Counted from the first letter of the stretch, positions 1 to 9,134 are shown. The stretch is DNA of 64,000 nucleotides from Campylobacter insulaenigrae NCTC 12927 (GCF_000816185.1 NZ_CP007770.1:992001-1056000), one strand, 5' to 3'. Numbers and translations: made by a program. The notes: generated by a model from the sequence alone, not told the origin.

Positions 1-125
1 ACGAAATTCCACTCTTTTAGAAAACAATGAAATAATTTTCTAAAATATTTTTTATAAACTAATAAAATTTCTTTTTTATTTTCCTTTATATGATTTAATT
101 TTTAAAAATTATATAAAGGATTGTT

Positions 126-1019
126 ATGAAAATCACTCCAGAAAATTTATACAACAAAAGACGTCATTTTTTAAAACTCGGAGCAGGGGCTCTATTAGGA
201 ACAAGTCTAATGCAATCTAAACTTATGGCTTTAAATTTCACCCCTAGTCAAAATTTAGAAAAATTAAAAATTAGCGATGAAAAAAATGTTACAAATTATG
301 TAAATTTTTATGAATTTTCTACCAATAAAAAAAAGGCTGTTGAACTAGCTAAAAATTTTAATACCAACAATTGGAAAATAGAAATAAACGGAGAGGTTGA
401 AAAACCTTTAATTTTAACCATGGAAGATTTATTATCTTTTCCTCTAGAAGAAAGAATTTATAGATTTCGTTGCGTAGAGACTTGGTCTATGGTGGTACCT
501 TGGATTGGATTTGAATTAAGAGCTTTAATCGAAAAATGCAAAGTTACAAGCAATGCTAAATTTATAAAATTTACTACTCTTTTTGATAAAAATCAATTTG
601 CCGATCAAGCTTCATTTTTCCCAACTCTTGAATATCCTTATGTGGAAGCTTTAAGATTAGATGAAGCAATGCATCCTTTGACTTTAATGGCTGTGGGTAT
701 GTATAAAAAACCTCTATTAGGACAAAACGGGGCTCCGATTCGTTTGGTGGTACCTTGGAAATATGGGTTTAAAAGTATTAAATCCATAGTGAAAATAGAA
801 TTTACAAAAGAGCAGCCTCAAACAACTTGGGAATTAGCAAACCCTAAAGAATATGGTTTTTATGCTAATGTCAACCCTGATGTTTCTCATCCAAGATGGT
901 CTCAGGCTAACGAACGACCTTTAGGAGAATTTTTTACTCAACCAACCTTGATGTTTAATGGTTATACTAAAGAAGTGGCTCATTTATACGCAAATATGGA
1001 TTTAAAGGTTAATTTTTAA
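126..1019 (+). CDS. msrP: Protein-methionine-sulfoxide reductase, molybdopterin catalytic subunit MsrP
   Basis: Repairs oxidised methionines in periplasmic proteins, taking electrons from the membrane heme protein MsrQ. The 297-residue protein starts with a twin-arginine signal ([14 protein letters not shown], residues 12-25), so it is folded around its cofactor before Tat export. A sulfite-oxidase-type fold follows; Cys116 in RFRCVETW is the expected molybdenum ligand, and the [15 protein letters not shown] stretch near residue 200 is typical of YedY/MsrP. An AAAGGA ribosome site sits just before the ATG. The stop codon shares one base with the msrQ start, so the two are translationally coupled. 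Length and motifs fit the family well. Confidence 0.93.
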   Translation: MKITPENLYNKRRHFLKLGAGALLGTSLMQSKLMALNFTPSQNLEKLKISDEKNVTNYVNFYEFSTNKKKAVELAKNFNTNNWKIEINGEVEKPLILTMEDLLSFPLEERIYRFRCVETWSMVVPWIGFELRALIEKCKVTSNAKFIKFTTLFDKNQFADQASFFPTLEYPYVEALRLDEAMHPLTLMAVGMYKKPLLGQNGAPIRLVVPWKYGFKSIKSIVKIEFTKEQPQTTWELANPKEYGFYANVNPDVSHPRWSQANERPLGEFFTQPTLMFNGYTKEVAHLYANMDLKVNF

Positions 1020-1564
1020 TGAAATCAAAGCAAATGAATTTAATTATTTTTGCATTATTTTGCTTTAGTATTATTTTTAGCACATATCAACTTTTGGGCG
1101 AATTTGATATAGTCAAAGCGGTATATTTTTACAGTGGTTTATGCAGCTTAATCTTTTTTGCTTCAAGTTTATTCTTTTCTTTATACAAATTTAAAATTAC
1201 CAAAGATTACCCTAAATTTTTAGGGTTTTACGCGTTTTTTTGGGCTTTAATACATTTTCTAAATTATTTTATTTTTACAAAAAATTTCAATATTTTCGTT
1301 TTTTTAAAAGATACTTTTAGTAAAAATTTAGAATTTAGTGGGTTTTTATCTTTTTTAATACTCACTTTAATGTTTATTAGTTCTTTTAAATTTTTTAGAA
1401 AACTTAGTAAAATTAGAAAATTTGGATATATTTGTTTTACAATCACCGCTTGGCATTATTTTATATCTGCAAAAATTCCTCAATTACCGCATTTTTTATT
1501 TTTAACTATAGCCATTATTTTTTTATCAATCAAATTTTTTAAAGTAATTAAAAAGAAAAAATAA
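1019..1564 (+). CDS. msrQ: MsrQ-like heme-binding membrane subunit of the methionine sulfoxide reductase
   Basis: An integral membrane protein of 181 residues with about six hydrophobic segments. It is expected to bind heme and pass quinol or flavin electrons to MsrP in the periplasm. Histidines within or beside membrane segments (the AWHYF and ALIHFLNYF stretches) are candidate heme ligands. The start overlaps the msrP stop, which is the main argument for the assignment because the sequence is diverged and very AT-rich. It is shorter than E. coli YedZ (about 211 residues). The name rests on position and topology as much as on motifs. Confidence 0.8.
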   Translation: MKSKQMNLIIFALFCFSIIFSTYQLLGEFDIVKAVYFYSGLCSLIFFASSLFFSLYKFKITKDYPKFLGFYAFFWALIHFLNYFIFTKNFNIFVFLKDTFSKNLEFSGFLSFLILTLMFISSFKFFRKLSKIRKFGYICFTITAWHYFISAKIPQLPHFLFLTIAIIFLSIKFFKVIKKKK

Positions 1565-1588
1565 TCAACATTAAGATTTTTGTAATGA

Positions 1589-1594
1589 TATATT
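1589..1594 (+). promoter_or_regulatory. Possible sigma70 -10 box for the FAD oxidoreductase
   Basis: TATATT preceded by T-rich sequence, about 48 bases before the ATG at 1642. Campylobacter sigma70 promoters rely on an extended -10 and a periodic T-rich upstream region rather than a clear -35. This is a weak match in AT-rich DNA. Confidence 0.35.
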
Positions 1595-1641
1595 CCTTAA
1601 AATAAGACTTTTTATATCTTAATTTTAAGGAAAAATAACTT

Positions 1642-3537
1642 ATGGAAAGAAGAGATTTTTTAAACGGAATGGCACTTGGCATTGTTGCTGGTATGACTCC
1701 ACTGCAAGTTCTTTACGGAAAAGAAGCTAAAATTGATGATTTTACTAAAGAATACTATCCACCTAAATGGCTTGGCTTAAGAGGTAGCAATAATGCAAGT
1801 TATGAATTTGCACATATATTAAGAGATGGACAAAAATTTGATTTTAGTGCTTTAAAACTTAAACAAGAATACGATCTAGTGGTAGTAGGTGCTGGCATAA
1901 GTGGTTTGGCAGCTGCCTGTTTTTATCAAGATAAATTTGGAAAAGATAAAAAAATTTTAATTCTTGATAATCATGATGATTTTGGAGGGCACGCAAGAAG
2001 AAATGAAATAGAATTAGAAAGTGGAACTATTTTAAGCTACGGCGGAAGCGAAACTTTCCAGTCTCCAAATGCATTATATTCTAAAGAAGTAGTGGATTTG
2101 TTATCTTCTATAGGTGTTAATATTGATGAACTTGCTAAACGCTTTGATGTAGATTTCTATCCTGATTTAAAACTTAGCAGAGGAGTATATTTTGCTAAAT
2201 CTGAATTTGGAGTCGATAAAGTTGTTAATGGTAACCCTAGAAAAGTAATTTGTGATGATATACCAGATGGAAAGCACAATGGAAAAAGCATAGAAGATTT
2301 TATAGCAGATTTTCCATTAAACGAAAAAGACAAAAAAGATTTAATTTCTTTATTTAAAAGCGAAAAAGATTATTTAAAAGGTATGACCAAAGCACAAAGA
2401 GATGAATACGTAGATAAAACAAGCTATAAAAAATTCTTGGAAGAAAAAGTAAAACTTTCACCTCAAGCTATAAAATTTTTTGAAGGTATGACTGATGATT
2501 TTTTAGCCTTAGGAATTGATGCAGTATCTTGCTCAGATGCAAGAACTTCATTCTTACCTGGATTTGATAAACTTGGACTTGATCCTATCGAAGGCGAAGC
2601 TTTAGCTGAGATGGAAGAGCCTTATATTCACCATTGTGCTGATGGCAATGCAACTGTTGCTAGATTGATGGTAAAAAAATTAATCCCAGAAGTATCTAAA
2701 AAAGGTAAAGATATGGACGAGATTACTTTAGCTCATTTTGATTATTCTAAACTTGATTTAGCTAAAAATAAAGTCCGCTTAAGATTAAATAGCACAGTAA
2801 TTAATGTAGAAAATATCAAAGATGGAGCATTGGTAACTTATATAAATAAAGGTAAAAACTATAGAGTAAAAGCCAAAAAAGTTATTATGGCAAATTATAA
2901 TAGTATGATACCTTATATAATACCAACACTCCCTGCTGACCAAAAAGAAGCTTTAAGTAAAAATGTAAAAACTTCACTTTTACATACAAATGTTATTATT
3001 AGCAACTGGGAGCCATTTATAAAACTTGGAGTTCACGAAATTTATTCTCCAAAAATGCCTTATGCTAGAACAAAACTAGACTATCCAGTGGACATGGGTG
3101 GTTATCATCATCCAAGAGATCCAAAAAAACCTATTTGTGTGCATATGGTTTGTTCTCCATTAGTATTTGCTTCTATGCAAGGAATTGATCTTGATGGTTT
3201 AGATGCAAGAGATAGAGCTAGAGTTGGTAGAAATTTATTATTTACAATGACTTTTGAAGATCATGAAAAAATTATACGCGATCAACTCCAAGGTATGCTA
3301 GGTTCTGCTGGATTTAATCATAAAAAAGATATTCAAGCTATTGTTGTAAATCGTTGGGGTCATTGCTATTCATATGGAGAAAATAGTCTTTTTGATGATA
3401 GCGATGAAGTTGAAAAAACAATCGAACTTGCAAGAAAACCTTTTGGGAATATCACCATAGCAAATTCAGATTCTGAATGGTCAGCATATATGCACTCAGC
3501 TATAGATCAAGCATATCGCGCTGTTAATGAATTGTAA
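1642..3537 (+). CDS. FAD-dependent amine oxidoreductase, spermidine-dehydrogenase-like, Tat-type N-terminus
   Basis: A 631-residue flavoprotein. It opens with ERRDFLNG followed by a hydrophobic stretch, which resembles a Tat signal, so it is probably exported or membrane-associated. A Rossmann FAD-binding motif VVGAGISGLAAA lies at residues 81-92, followed by a GGHARRNE segment as in amine oxidases. The YYPPKWLGLRGS stretch (residues 38-49) and the overall length of about 620-630 residues recall the family that contains Pseudomonas SpdH. The substrate could be spermidine, another polyamine or another amine; nothing in the sequence fixes it. The gene stands alone, with a hairpin after it and a dead gene on the other strand. 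Class is confident, substrate is not. Confidence 0.7.
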   Translation: MERRDFLNGMALGIVAGMTPLQVLYGKEAKIDDFTKEYYPPKWLGLRGSNNASYEFAHILRDGQKFDFSALKLKQEYDLVVVGAGISGLAAACFYQDKFGKDKKILILDNHDDFGGHARRNEIELESGTILSYGGSETFQSPNALYSKEVVDLLSSIGVNIDELAKRFDVDFYPDLKLSRGVYFAKSEFGVDKVVNGNPRKVICDDIPDGKHNGKSIEDFIADFPLNEKDKKDLISLFKSEKDYLKGMTKAQRDEYVDKTSYKKFLEEKVKLSPQAIKFFEGMTDDFLALGIDAVSCSDARTSFLPGFDKLGLDPIEGEALAEMEEPYIHHCADGNATVARLMVKKLIPEVSKKGKDMDEITLAHFDYSKLDLAKNKVRLRLNSTVINVENIKDGALVTYINKGKNYRVKAKKVIMANYNSMIPYIIPTLPADQKEALSKNVKTSLLHTNVIISNWEPFIKLGVHEIYSPKMPYARTKLDYPVDMGGYHHPRDPKKPICVHMVCSPLVFASMQGIDLDGLDARDRARVGRNLLFTMTFEDHEKIIRDQLQGMLGSAGFNHKKDIQAIVVNRWGHCYSYGENSLFDDSDEVEKTIELARKPFGNITIANSDSEWSAYMHSAIDQAYRAVNEL

Positions 3538-3543
3538 TTACTT

Positions 3544-3568
3544 CAAGCTCCTATTTAAAAGGAGCTTG
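3544..3568. terminator. Hairpin after the FAD oxidoreductase gene
   Basis: A perfect 9-bp stem (CAAGCTCCT / AGGAGCTTG) with a 7-base loop starts six bases after the stop codon at 3537. No clear U-tract follows on either strand, so termination is likely but not certain. Confidence 0.5.
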
Positions 3569-3575
3569 GAAAAAA

Positions 3576-4056
3576 TTAATCATCATTTTTGATGCTTACA
3601 TAAATTAAAGTCAAAAACATATAAGTTACTAATCTATTAGCATCAGACAGGCCATTTTATATTTTCTCATCCACATACCAAACCATTCTACAGCTACCAC
3701 TTGAAAACCAAAAAACCAAAGCAAACAGCAACAAGCTAAGACGATAATTCCAATTTTTTAGATTTATAAAATTTTTGCATCTAAATTTCTAGTTTTAAAC
3801 ATATCTAAAGCACCTTTAAAAGCTGTCAACATAATAAAGGCTTCAAAACAAATGATAAAAATGTAAGCACTGTGATGCATGGGGTTTAAAATCGCTATAT
3901 AAACTATAGTATTGCCAAATATTCAGGCTTAGAAATTATAATCAGTTATATTACCAAAAACAACAATAGATAGTTGTTAAAGAAGCTATTGTAAGCAAAA
4001 TAGCTATTTTAGAACATCTTATAATGTTTATTATCGAAAAATCGCAGTTGCAATTT
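3576..4056 (-). pseudogene. Decayed DUF2165 family small integral membrane protein gene
   Basis: No intact reading frame lies in this gap of almost 580 bases, but the minus strand still reads as a DUF2165 protein. In order I can read FGNITDYNF (near 3932-3958), NPMHHSAYIFIICFEAF (near 3840-3886), FGFQVVAVEWFGMW (near 3671-3714) and the C-terminus LIYVSIKNDD (3579-3608). These match the family pattern of F-N-LTDY, P-HHAAYW, G-EWF-MW and a LIYLNLPDDD-like end. The first three pieces are in one frame broken by several stops; the C-terminal piece is shifted by one frame near 3650. AAGGAGTT at 4063-4070 (minus strand) looks like its old ribosome site. The family function is unknown. Confidence 0.82.
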
Positions 4057-4115
4057 ATCTAATAACTCCTTCTATGTTAATTTAATATTAGTTTAATTTA
4101 ATTAATATTAAATAT

Positions 4116-6233
4116 TTAACGTATTCTGAGCGAATTTAATATGACAGTTATGGAACTAAAGCACATAGCTAAAGCTGCCAAATGAGGACTTAAGCTAATA
4201 AAAGAAACAAATCCAGCGGCTATTGGAATACAAAGAATATTATAAATAAAAGCCCAAAATAAATTTAGTTTTATAATATTTCGAGTTTTTTTAGAAAGTT
4301 TAAAACAATAATCAATCAACATTAAATCATCTTTTATCAAAATAAAATCACCACTTTTTTTAGCTAAATTACTTGCTTTAGAAAAACTAATACTAGCGCT
4401 AGACAAAATCAATGCTGGTGCATCGTTGATACCATCACCTACAAAAAGAACCTTTTCTTGTTGTAATCTTTCTTTAATAAAATCTAGTTTTTCTTCTGGA
4501 TTTAAATTTGCATAATATTCCTTAATACCTAACTCTTTAGCTATTTTAGATACACTTGCTTCATTATCTCCGCTTAATATAATACTTTTTATATTTTTAT
4601 CCGCTAAATTATTAATCATTTCTTTTGCCATAGGCTTTAATTCATTTGCTAAACAAACTCCACCTAAACAAATTTTATTTTTTACAAAATAAAGAGTTGT
4701 TGGAGCTTGCTGTTTAAATTCTCTTAAAAATTCTTTACTTTTACTGATGTCAATATTTTTATATTTAAAAAATTTTTCATTTGCTATAAAATATTCATCA
4801 TCATTTTCTATATAGGACAAACCATTTCCAATCATAACACTTAGCTTACCTGTTAAATTTAAATTTGTATTTAAATTCTTAGATATAGCTTGAGCTATGG
4901 GATGTGAGCTTAATTTTTCAATCTGAGCTAATTTTTCAAAATCATTTGAAGATAAGTTGTGTCGATATACACTCAACTCATCTTTTGTTAAAGTTCCTGT
5001 TTTATCAAAAATAGCCAATTTAATCGAATATAAATTTTCTAAAATAGCAGGATTTTTCACTAAGATAGAATTTTTTGCTCCATTGGATAAAGCACTGATT
5101 ATTGCTATAGGGGTTGCAAGACCTAAAGCACACGGGCAAGAAATCAAAAGCGTAGCACAAGCATGCAAAAAGGCTACATTTATTCCCTGTGCAAAATACC
5201 AAAATACAAAAACACATATAGCTAATAAAATAATAAAAGCTACAAAATATGCTGAAATTTTATTTGCTAAATTCGTTAATGGAGTTTTTATGCTCCCTGC
5301 CTTAGATACTAAATTTTTAATCTGCTCTAAAGAACTTTCTATAGATTTTTTACTTGCTCTAATTTTTAAATTTCCATTAAGCAAAATACTGCCTGCTAGA
5401 ATTTCATCACCTTCTTTTTTTATAAGAGGCAAAAATTCCCCTGTCAAAAAGCTTACATCTACTTCAGCTTCTCCATTTACCACAAAGCCATCAGCGACAA
5501 CACTCTCACCTTCTTTTACCATAATCAAATCATTTTTTTTTACAAAAGAACTGGAAATTTCTTTTACACTACCATCTTCTAAAATAATGTGTGCATATTT
5601 TACATCTATGCTTTTTAATTTATTTTGATATTCTAAGGATTTAAATTTGGCATTTTCCTCTAAGTATTTACCTAAAAGTATAAAACTTATAATCATAGCC
5701 CCACTACTAAAATATAAATAACCATCTTTGCTGAAGATTTCTACATACACCAAAAAAGAATACACAAAAGATACTAAAGCTCCAAGCGAAACTAAAGTAT
5801 TCATATCTAAATTTTTATGCCACAATCCTTTAATCGCGTGAGAAAAGAAGCTTTTTCCACAATAAAAAATGGCTACAAATGATAAAGCTAATTGCACAAA
5901 ACTTGAAAGAGTATTTTGAATAAACATTTCAAAATACATTATGATAGCGCTTAAAATCATGCTCAAAAAAAACATATTTTTAAGTTTTTTCAATTGTGAA
6001 ATTTTATAAAGCTGTAAATTTTGTTCATCTTCTAAAATTTCAAATCCTAGAGCCTTAATTTTCTCTTCAATTTTATTTTTGAGATTTTCATTTTCTACCA
6101 AAAAAACACCGCTCGAATTTAAATAAGAAACACTAACATCTTTCACCCCGTCAATTTTAGAGCAAACTTTTTCTATAGCATTAGAGCAATTTACACAAGT
6201 CATATTTGCTATTTTAAATTTTAATTCAGTCAT
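4116..6233 (-). CDS. copA: Copper-exporting P-type ATPase CopA
   Basis: Pumps Cu(I) out of the cytoplasm using ATP. The 705-residue protein has one N-terminal heavy-metal domain (MTCVNCSN, residues 11-18). It then has the P1B-ATPase core: the TGE actuator loop (FLTGEFLP), the transmembrane SCPCALGLATP metal site, the DKTGTLT phosphorylation motif, the SSHPIA motif typical of heavy-metal pumps, and GDGINDAPAL at the hinge. The Cys-Pro-Cys site fits Cu(I)/Ag(I) rather than zinc. It is the last gene of a leftward run and overlaps the copZ-like chaperone by 8 bases. No CueR or CsoR-like regulator lies beside it. Confidence 0.95.
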   Translation of the reverse strand: MTELKFKIANMTCVNCSNAIEKVCSKIDGVKDVSVSYLNSSGVFLVENENLKNKIEEKIKALGFEILEDEQNLQLYKISQLKKLKNMFFLSMILSAIIMYFEMFIQNTLSSFVQLALSFVAIFYCGKSFFSHAIKGLWHKNLDMNTLVSLGALVSFVYSFLVYVEIFSKDGYLYFSSGAMIISFILLGKYLEENAKFKSLEYQNKLKSIDVKYAHIILEDGSVKEISSSFVKKNDLIMVKEGESVVADGFVVNGEAEVDVSFLTGEFLPLIKKEGDEILAGSILLNGNLKIRASKKSIESSLEQIKNLVSKAGSIKTPLTNLANKISAYFVAFIILLAICVFVFWYFAQGINVAFLHACATLLISCPCALGLATPIAIISALSNGAKNSILVKNPAILENLYSIKLAIFDKTGTLTKDELSVYRHNLSSNDFEKLAQIEKLSSHPIAQAISKNLNTNLNLTGKLSVMIGNGLSYIENDDEYFIANEKFFKYKNIDISKSKEFLREFKQQAPTTLYFVKNKICLGGVCLANELKPMAKEMINNLADKNIKSIILSGDNEASVSKIAKELGIKEYYANLNPEEKLDFIKERLQQEKVLFVGDGINDAPALILSSASISFSKASNLAKKSGDFILIKDDLMLIDYCFKLSKKTRNIIKLNLFWAFIYNILCIPIAAGFVSFISLSPHLAALAMCFSSITVILNSLRIR

Positions 6234-6420
6234 TTTCTAAAACTTCAAAACCTAAATCTTTTAATTGGTCTTTAAAATTTTGAATTTGATTATCTTGTAA
6301 ATCAATATTAATCGTTTTATTCTCAATATCAATTTGCATAGGACCAAACTCATCTTCTAAAGAAGCTTTAATTAAATTCACACAACTTTGGCAATTAATA
6401 TTTTTTGTTTTTATTTGCAT
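6226..6420 (-). CDS. copZ: Copper chaperone, CopZ-like heavy-metal-associated protein
   Basis: A 64-residue single HMA-domain protein with the metal-binding pair in NINCQSCVN (residues 8-16) and a C-terminal DLGFEVLEND stretch typical of the ferredoxin-like fold. It should carry cytoplasmic Cu(I) to CopA; the 8-base overlap of the two genes supports a shared job. The loop has Asn-Ile-Asn before the first Cys where many chaperones have Met-x-Cys, a small departure that should not stop binding. Confidence 0.88.
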   Translation of the reverse strand: MQIKTKNINCQSCVNLIKASLEDEFGPMQIDIENKTINIDLQDNQIQNFKDQLKDLGFEVLEND

Positions 6421-6432
6421 ATTTTTCCTTTT

Positions 6433-6747
6433 TTAAGAATTTAAAAGCACCATAGCTACCAAAACAACAACGATACCAGCTAAACCTATTTTATTTAATT
6501 TTTCTTTGTATAAAATCCATCCTCCAAGGCAAGTTCCTATAATACCAACTGCACCCCAAGTTGAGTAAGCTATACTCAAAGGTACGTATTCTAAACTAAA
6601 AGATAAAATGAAAAAAGCCATAATGGCGCAAATAATAGCACTAAAACCCCATTTTTTATATTTAAAACTTTCAGATTTTTTAAGCAATAAATTAGCAGCA
6701 ATATCAAGTAAAGCAGATAAAATAATCATCAATAAGTATATTTTCAT
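6433..6747 (-). CDS. Small multidrug resistance (SMR) family transporter, second of a pair
   Basis: A 104-residue protein with four predicted membrane helices. It has the SMR features of an early helix with polar/acidic residues, a Tyr-Ser-Thr-Trp-Gly stretch (IAYSTWGAVGIIG) and a GLAGIVVVLVAMVLL last helix. It overlaps the upstream SMR gene by 4 bases, the usual arrangement for heterodimeric SMR pumps (EbrAB or YkkCD style). Such pairs move small cations, guanidinium compounds or disinfectants. Only 12 bases separate it from copZ, so one transcript probably carries SMR-SMR-copZ-copA. The substrate is not readable from the sequence. Confidence 0.85.
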   Translation of the reverse strand: MKIYLLMIILSALLDIAANLLLKKSESFKYKKWGFSAIICAIMAFFILSFSLEYVPLSIAYSTWGAVGIIGTCLGGWILYKEKLNKIGLAGIVVVLVAMVLLNS

Positions 6748-7085
6748 TCTTCTTTTACCTCACCAACATTAATCATCACTATGCCAACAATAGATAAAAC
6801 AATTCCTAACATCTGCAGATTTGTTAGAGTCTCTTTAAACAATAAAAAAGAAATTAAAAGAATCAAAATCATTCCTAAAAGTTCCCATACAGCATACGCA
6901 ATACCAATTTGAATTTTTTTGATCGCAAGACCCATAAAATAATACGAACAAGCTATAAAAAGAGCCATAAAAAAATAAGCAAAAATTTTATTTTCCATTT
7001 TTAAAAAACTTGTGCCTATTACTTCAAAAACAATAGCTCCAATCAAAAATAACCATGCGATTAAAACTTCCTTTTTCGCATTCAT
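6744..7085 (-). CDS. Small multidrug resistance (SMR) family transporter, first of a pair
   Basis: A 113-residue, four-helix SMR protein. The first helix holds the functional acidic residue in GAIVFEVIGTSFLK (Glu near residue 22), and IAYAVWELLGMILI matches the family's Y-A-x-W signature. It begins the leftward operon and shares ATGA-type overlap with the next SMR gene, which suggests a heterodimer. C. jejuni carries a similar pair beside yebC, as here, although I recall that pair without copZA attached. Confidence 0.87.
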   Translation of the reverse strand: MNAKKEVLIAWLFLIGAIVFEVIGTSFLKMENKIFAYFFMALFIACSYYFMGLAIKKIQIGIAYAVWELLGMILILLISFLLFKETLTNLQMLGIVLSIVGIVMINVGEVKEE

Positions 7086-7191
7086 TGACGTCCTTATATA
7101 TTTTGATTTTTATGTTGATATTGAGAATACAATTTAATATTTGTTTATTTTATCTTACAATTCTTTAAAATCAAATTTAGACTTATTAGTT

Positions 7192-7197
7192 TATACT
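7192..7197 (+). promoter_or_regulatory. Sigma70 -10 box for yebC
   Basis: TATACT lies 35 bases before the yebC start and is preceded by T-rich runs spaced about ten bases apart, the usual Campylobacter promoter style. A GAAAGAGAG ribosome site follows before the ATG at 7232. Confidence 0.55.
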
Positions 7198-7231
7198 TTT
7201 ACGTTTAAATTATTCAAGAAAGAGAGAATTT

Positions 7232-7939
7232 ATGGGAAGAGCGTTTGAATACCGCAGAGCCTCTAAAGAAGCAAGATGGGATAAAATGAGCAAACTTTTT
7301 CCAAAACTTGCCAAAGCTATACAAGTAGCAGCCAAGGAAGGTGGAACTGATCCTGATATGAATCCTAAGCTTCGTAGTGCCATAGCTACTGCAAAAGCTA
7401 ATAATATGCCAAAAGATAATATTGATGCGGCCATAAAAAGAGCTAGCGGTAAAGATGGTGCAGATATTAAAAATATACACTATGAAGGAAAAGCAGCACA
7501 TGGAGCTTTAATTATAGTTGAATGTATGAGCGACAATCCTACCCGAACTGTAGCAAATGTTAAGGCAATTTTTAGCAAAAATGGTGGAGAAATTTTACAA
7601 AATGGTTCTTTAACTTTTATGTTTTCTTATAAGGCTGTTTTTCATTTAGAAAAATTTGAGGGAGACTTAGAAGAGCTTGAACTTGAGCTTATTGATTTTG
7701 GACTTGAACAACTAGAACAAAACAAAGAAGAATTGTTAATTATCGGAGATTATACTGCTTTTGGTGAATTAAGTAATGTTATAGAAAAAAAAGGTTTAGT
7801 GCTAAAAAAAGCAGGTTTAGAATACCTTGCTAATAATCCAGTAACTTTCAGCGAAGAACAATTGCTTGACATAGAAAAACTACTTGATAAATTAGATGAT
7901 GATGATGATGTTCAAGCAGTTTATACTAATATAGAATAA
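7232..7939 (+). CDS. yebC: YebC/PmpR (TACO1) family protein
   Basis: A 235-residue member of the YebC/TACO1 family, close to the usual 235-250. The N-terminus [19 protein letters not shown], the [15 protein letters not shown] segment, the [14 protein letters not shown] motif and the acidic [14 protein letters not shown] end are all family hallmarks. Members were first described as DNA-binding regulators; more recent work ties them to helping ribosomes through proline-rich stretches. A good ribosome site precedes the ATG, and the cyclophilin gene starts 8 bases after the stop. Confidence 0.93.
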   Translation: MGRAFEYRRASKEARWDKMSKLFPKLAKAIQVAAKEGGTDPDMNPKLRSAIATAKANNMPKDNIDAAIKRASGKDGADIKNIHYEGKAAHGALIIVECMSDNPTRTVANVKAIFSKNGGEILQNGSLTFMFSYKAVFHLEKFEGDLEELELELIDFGLEQLEQNKEELLIIGDYTAFGELSNVIEKKGLVLKKAGLEYLANNPVTFSEEQLLDIEKLLDKLDDDDDVQAVYTNIE

Positions 7940-7947
7940 GGAAAAAT

Positions 7948-8430
7948 ATGCTAAAAAAAATTGACACTCAAAATGCTAATAATTATAACTATGCTATTAT
8001 AAGTACTGATAAAGGTGATATGACTTTAAAATTGTTTCCTGATGAAGCACCACAAACTGTTTGCAACTTTGCAAATTTAGCAAATGAAGAATTTTATAAC
8101 GGACTAAGTTTTCATCGAGTTATACCAAATTTTGTTATACAAGGTGGTTGTCCTTATGGTACAGGCACGGGTGGACCAGGATATGAAATTGAGTGCGAAT
8201 GTGACAATCAAAAACATAAGCACTTAAGAGGAAGCTTATCTATGGCACACGCAGGAAGAGACACAGGCGGATCTCAATTTTTCATCTGCCATAGTTCACA
8301 AGCCCATCTCGATGGAGTTCATACCGTATTTGGACAAATTGACGAAAATGACAAAGAAAGTTTAAAAGTTTTAGATAGCATTAAAGCTGAGGATAAAATT
8401 AAAATTATTAAAATCTTAAAAAGCAAATAA
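7948..8430 (+). CDS. ppi: Peptidyl-prolyl cis-trans isomerase, cyclophilin type
   Basis: A 160-residue single-domain cyclophilin that catalyses proline cis-trans isomerisation during folding. The active-site signature [25 protein letters not shown] (about residues 51-75) and [16 protein letters not shown] (about 98-113) are intact, including the catalytic Arg in FHRV. There is no signal peptide, so it is cytoplasmic. It sits directly behind yebC and is probably cotranscribed. Confidence 0.95.
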   Translation: MLKKIDTQNANNYNYAIISTDKGDMTLKLFPDEAPQTVCNFANLANEEFYNGLSFHRVIPNFVIQGGCPYGTGTGGPGYEIECECDNQKHKHLRGSLSMAHAGRDTGGSQFFICHSSQAHLDGVHTVFGQIDENDKESLKVLDSIKAEDKIKIIKILKSK

Positions 8431-8433
8431 ATA

Positions 8434-8457
8434 TTTCTCCTTAAATTCAAGGAGAAA
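8434..8457 (+). terminator. Hairpin after the cyclophilin gene
   Basis: A perfect 9-bp stem (TTTCTCCTT / AAGGAGAAA) with a 6-base loop starts 3 bases after the stop. The bases after it are not U-rich, so it may be a 3'-end stabilising hairpin or a weak terminator. Confidence 0.5.
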
Positions 8458-8534
8458 ATACTCGTTTTACTCTTAAATTATCTAAAAATTTAAAATACTA
8501 AATTAAACTTCTCAAAACTAAATTAGGAATATAA

Positions 8535-9134
8535 ATGCTTGAAGATCTTATAAATTTTTTATTAACACTCGCAAAAGATTGGGGTTATTTAGGAATAATT
8601 TTTTTAATGTTTATTGAAAGCTCTTTTTTTCCTTTTCCTAGTGAAATAGTAATGATTCCTGCAGGGTACCTAGCACAACAAAATGAATTAAACTTCTTCA
8701 TTTGCCTTTTTTGTGGAATTTTCGGAGCACTTTTAGGAGCGTTATTTAACTATTATCTTTGTTATTTTTTAGGGCGAAATATAGTTTTAAAAATATGTAG
8801 ATATTTTGGAATTAATGAAGAAAAATTTAACAAATTTGAATTTTTTTTCAATAAACACGGAGAAATTTCAACATTCACGGGTAGATTGATCCCTGGCTTA
8901 CGTCAGTATATTTCACTTCCTGCTGGACTTGCAAGAATGAATTTGAGTAAATTCATATTATATACAAGTTTAGGAGCTGGAATTTGGTGCTTAATTTTAC
9001 TTATATTGGGATATGTTTTAGGTCAAAATGAAAATTTATTAAAAGAATACCTACACTTAGTTGTAATCTCTTGTATTATTTTTGTATGTTTTGTAATATT
9101 AATTTATATTCTTATAAGAAAGAAAAATCAATAA
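8535..9134 (+). CDS. DedA family membrane protein
   Basis: A 199-residue polytopic membrane protein of the DedA/SNARE-associated (VTT domain) family, several members of which flip undecaprenyl phosphate or phospholipids. Diagnostic features are the acidic FIESSFFPFPSE motif (about residues 27-38), a G-x-x-x-G-rich re-entrant helix after it, and FTGRLIPGLRQYISLPAGLARM (about 115-136) with the conserved arginine pair. A leader of about 100 bases separates it from the cyclophilin hairpin, so it may have its own promoter. Confidence 0.9.
   Translation: MLEDLINFLLTLAKDWGYLGIIFLMFIESSFFPFPSEIVMIPAGYLAQQNELNFFICLFCGIFGALLGALFNYYLCYFLGRNIVLKICRYFGINEEKFNKFEFFFNKHGEISTFTGRLIPGLRQYISLPAGLARMNLSKFILYTSLGAGIWCLILLILGYVLGQNENLLKEYLHLVVISCIIFVCFVILIYILIRKKNQ

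Noticed and set aside
1-125. Left edge considered as a partial gene
   Set aside because: Only AT-rich sequence with stops in all frames that I could read; probably an intergenic region and promoter for msrP, with no firm box.
4957-5628. A 223-codon open frame on the plus strand inside copA
   Set aside because: It runs opposite to a full, motif-complete CopA; its Lys/Phe/Ala/Ser composition is what antisense of an AT-rich gene gives, and it has no ribosome site.
7214-7501. Two minus-strand open frames overlapping yebC
   Set aside because: They lie antisense to highly conserved YebC motifs and have no independent support.
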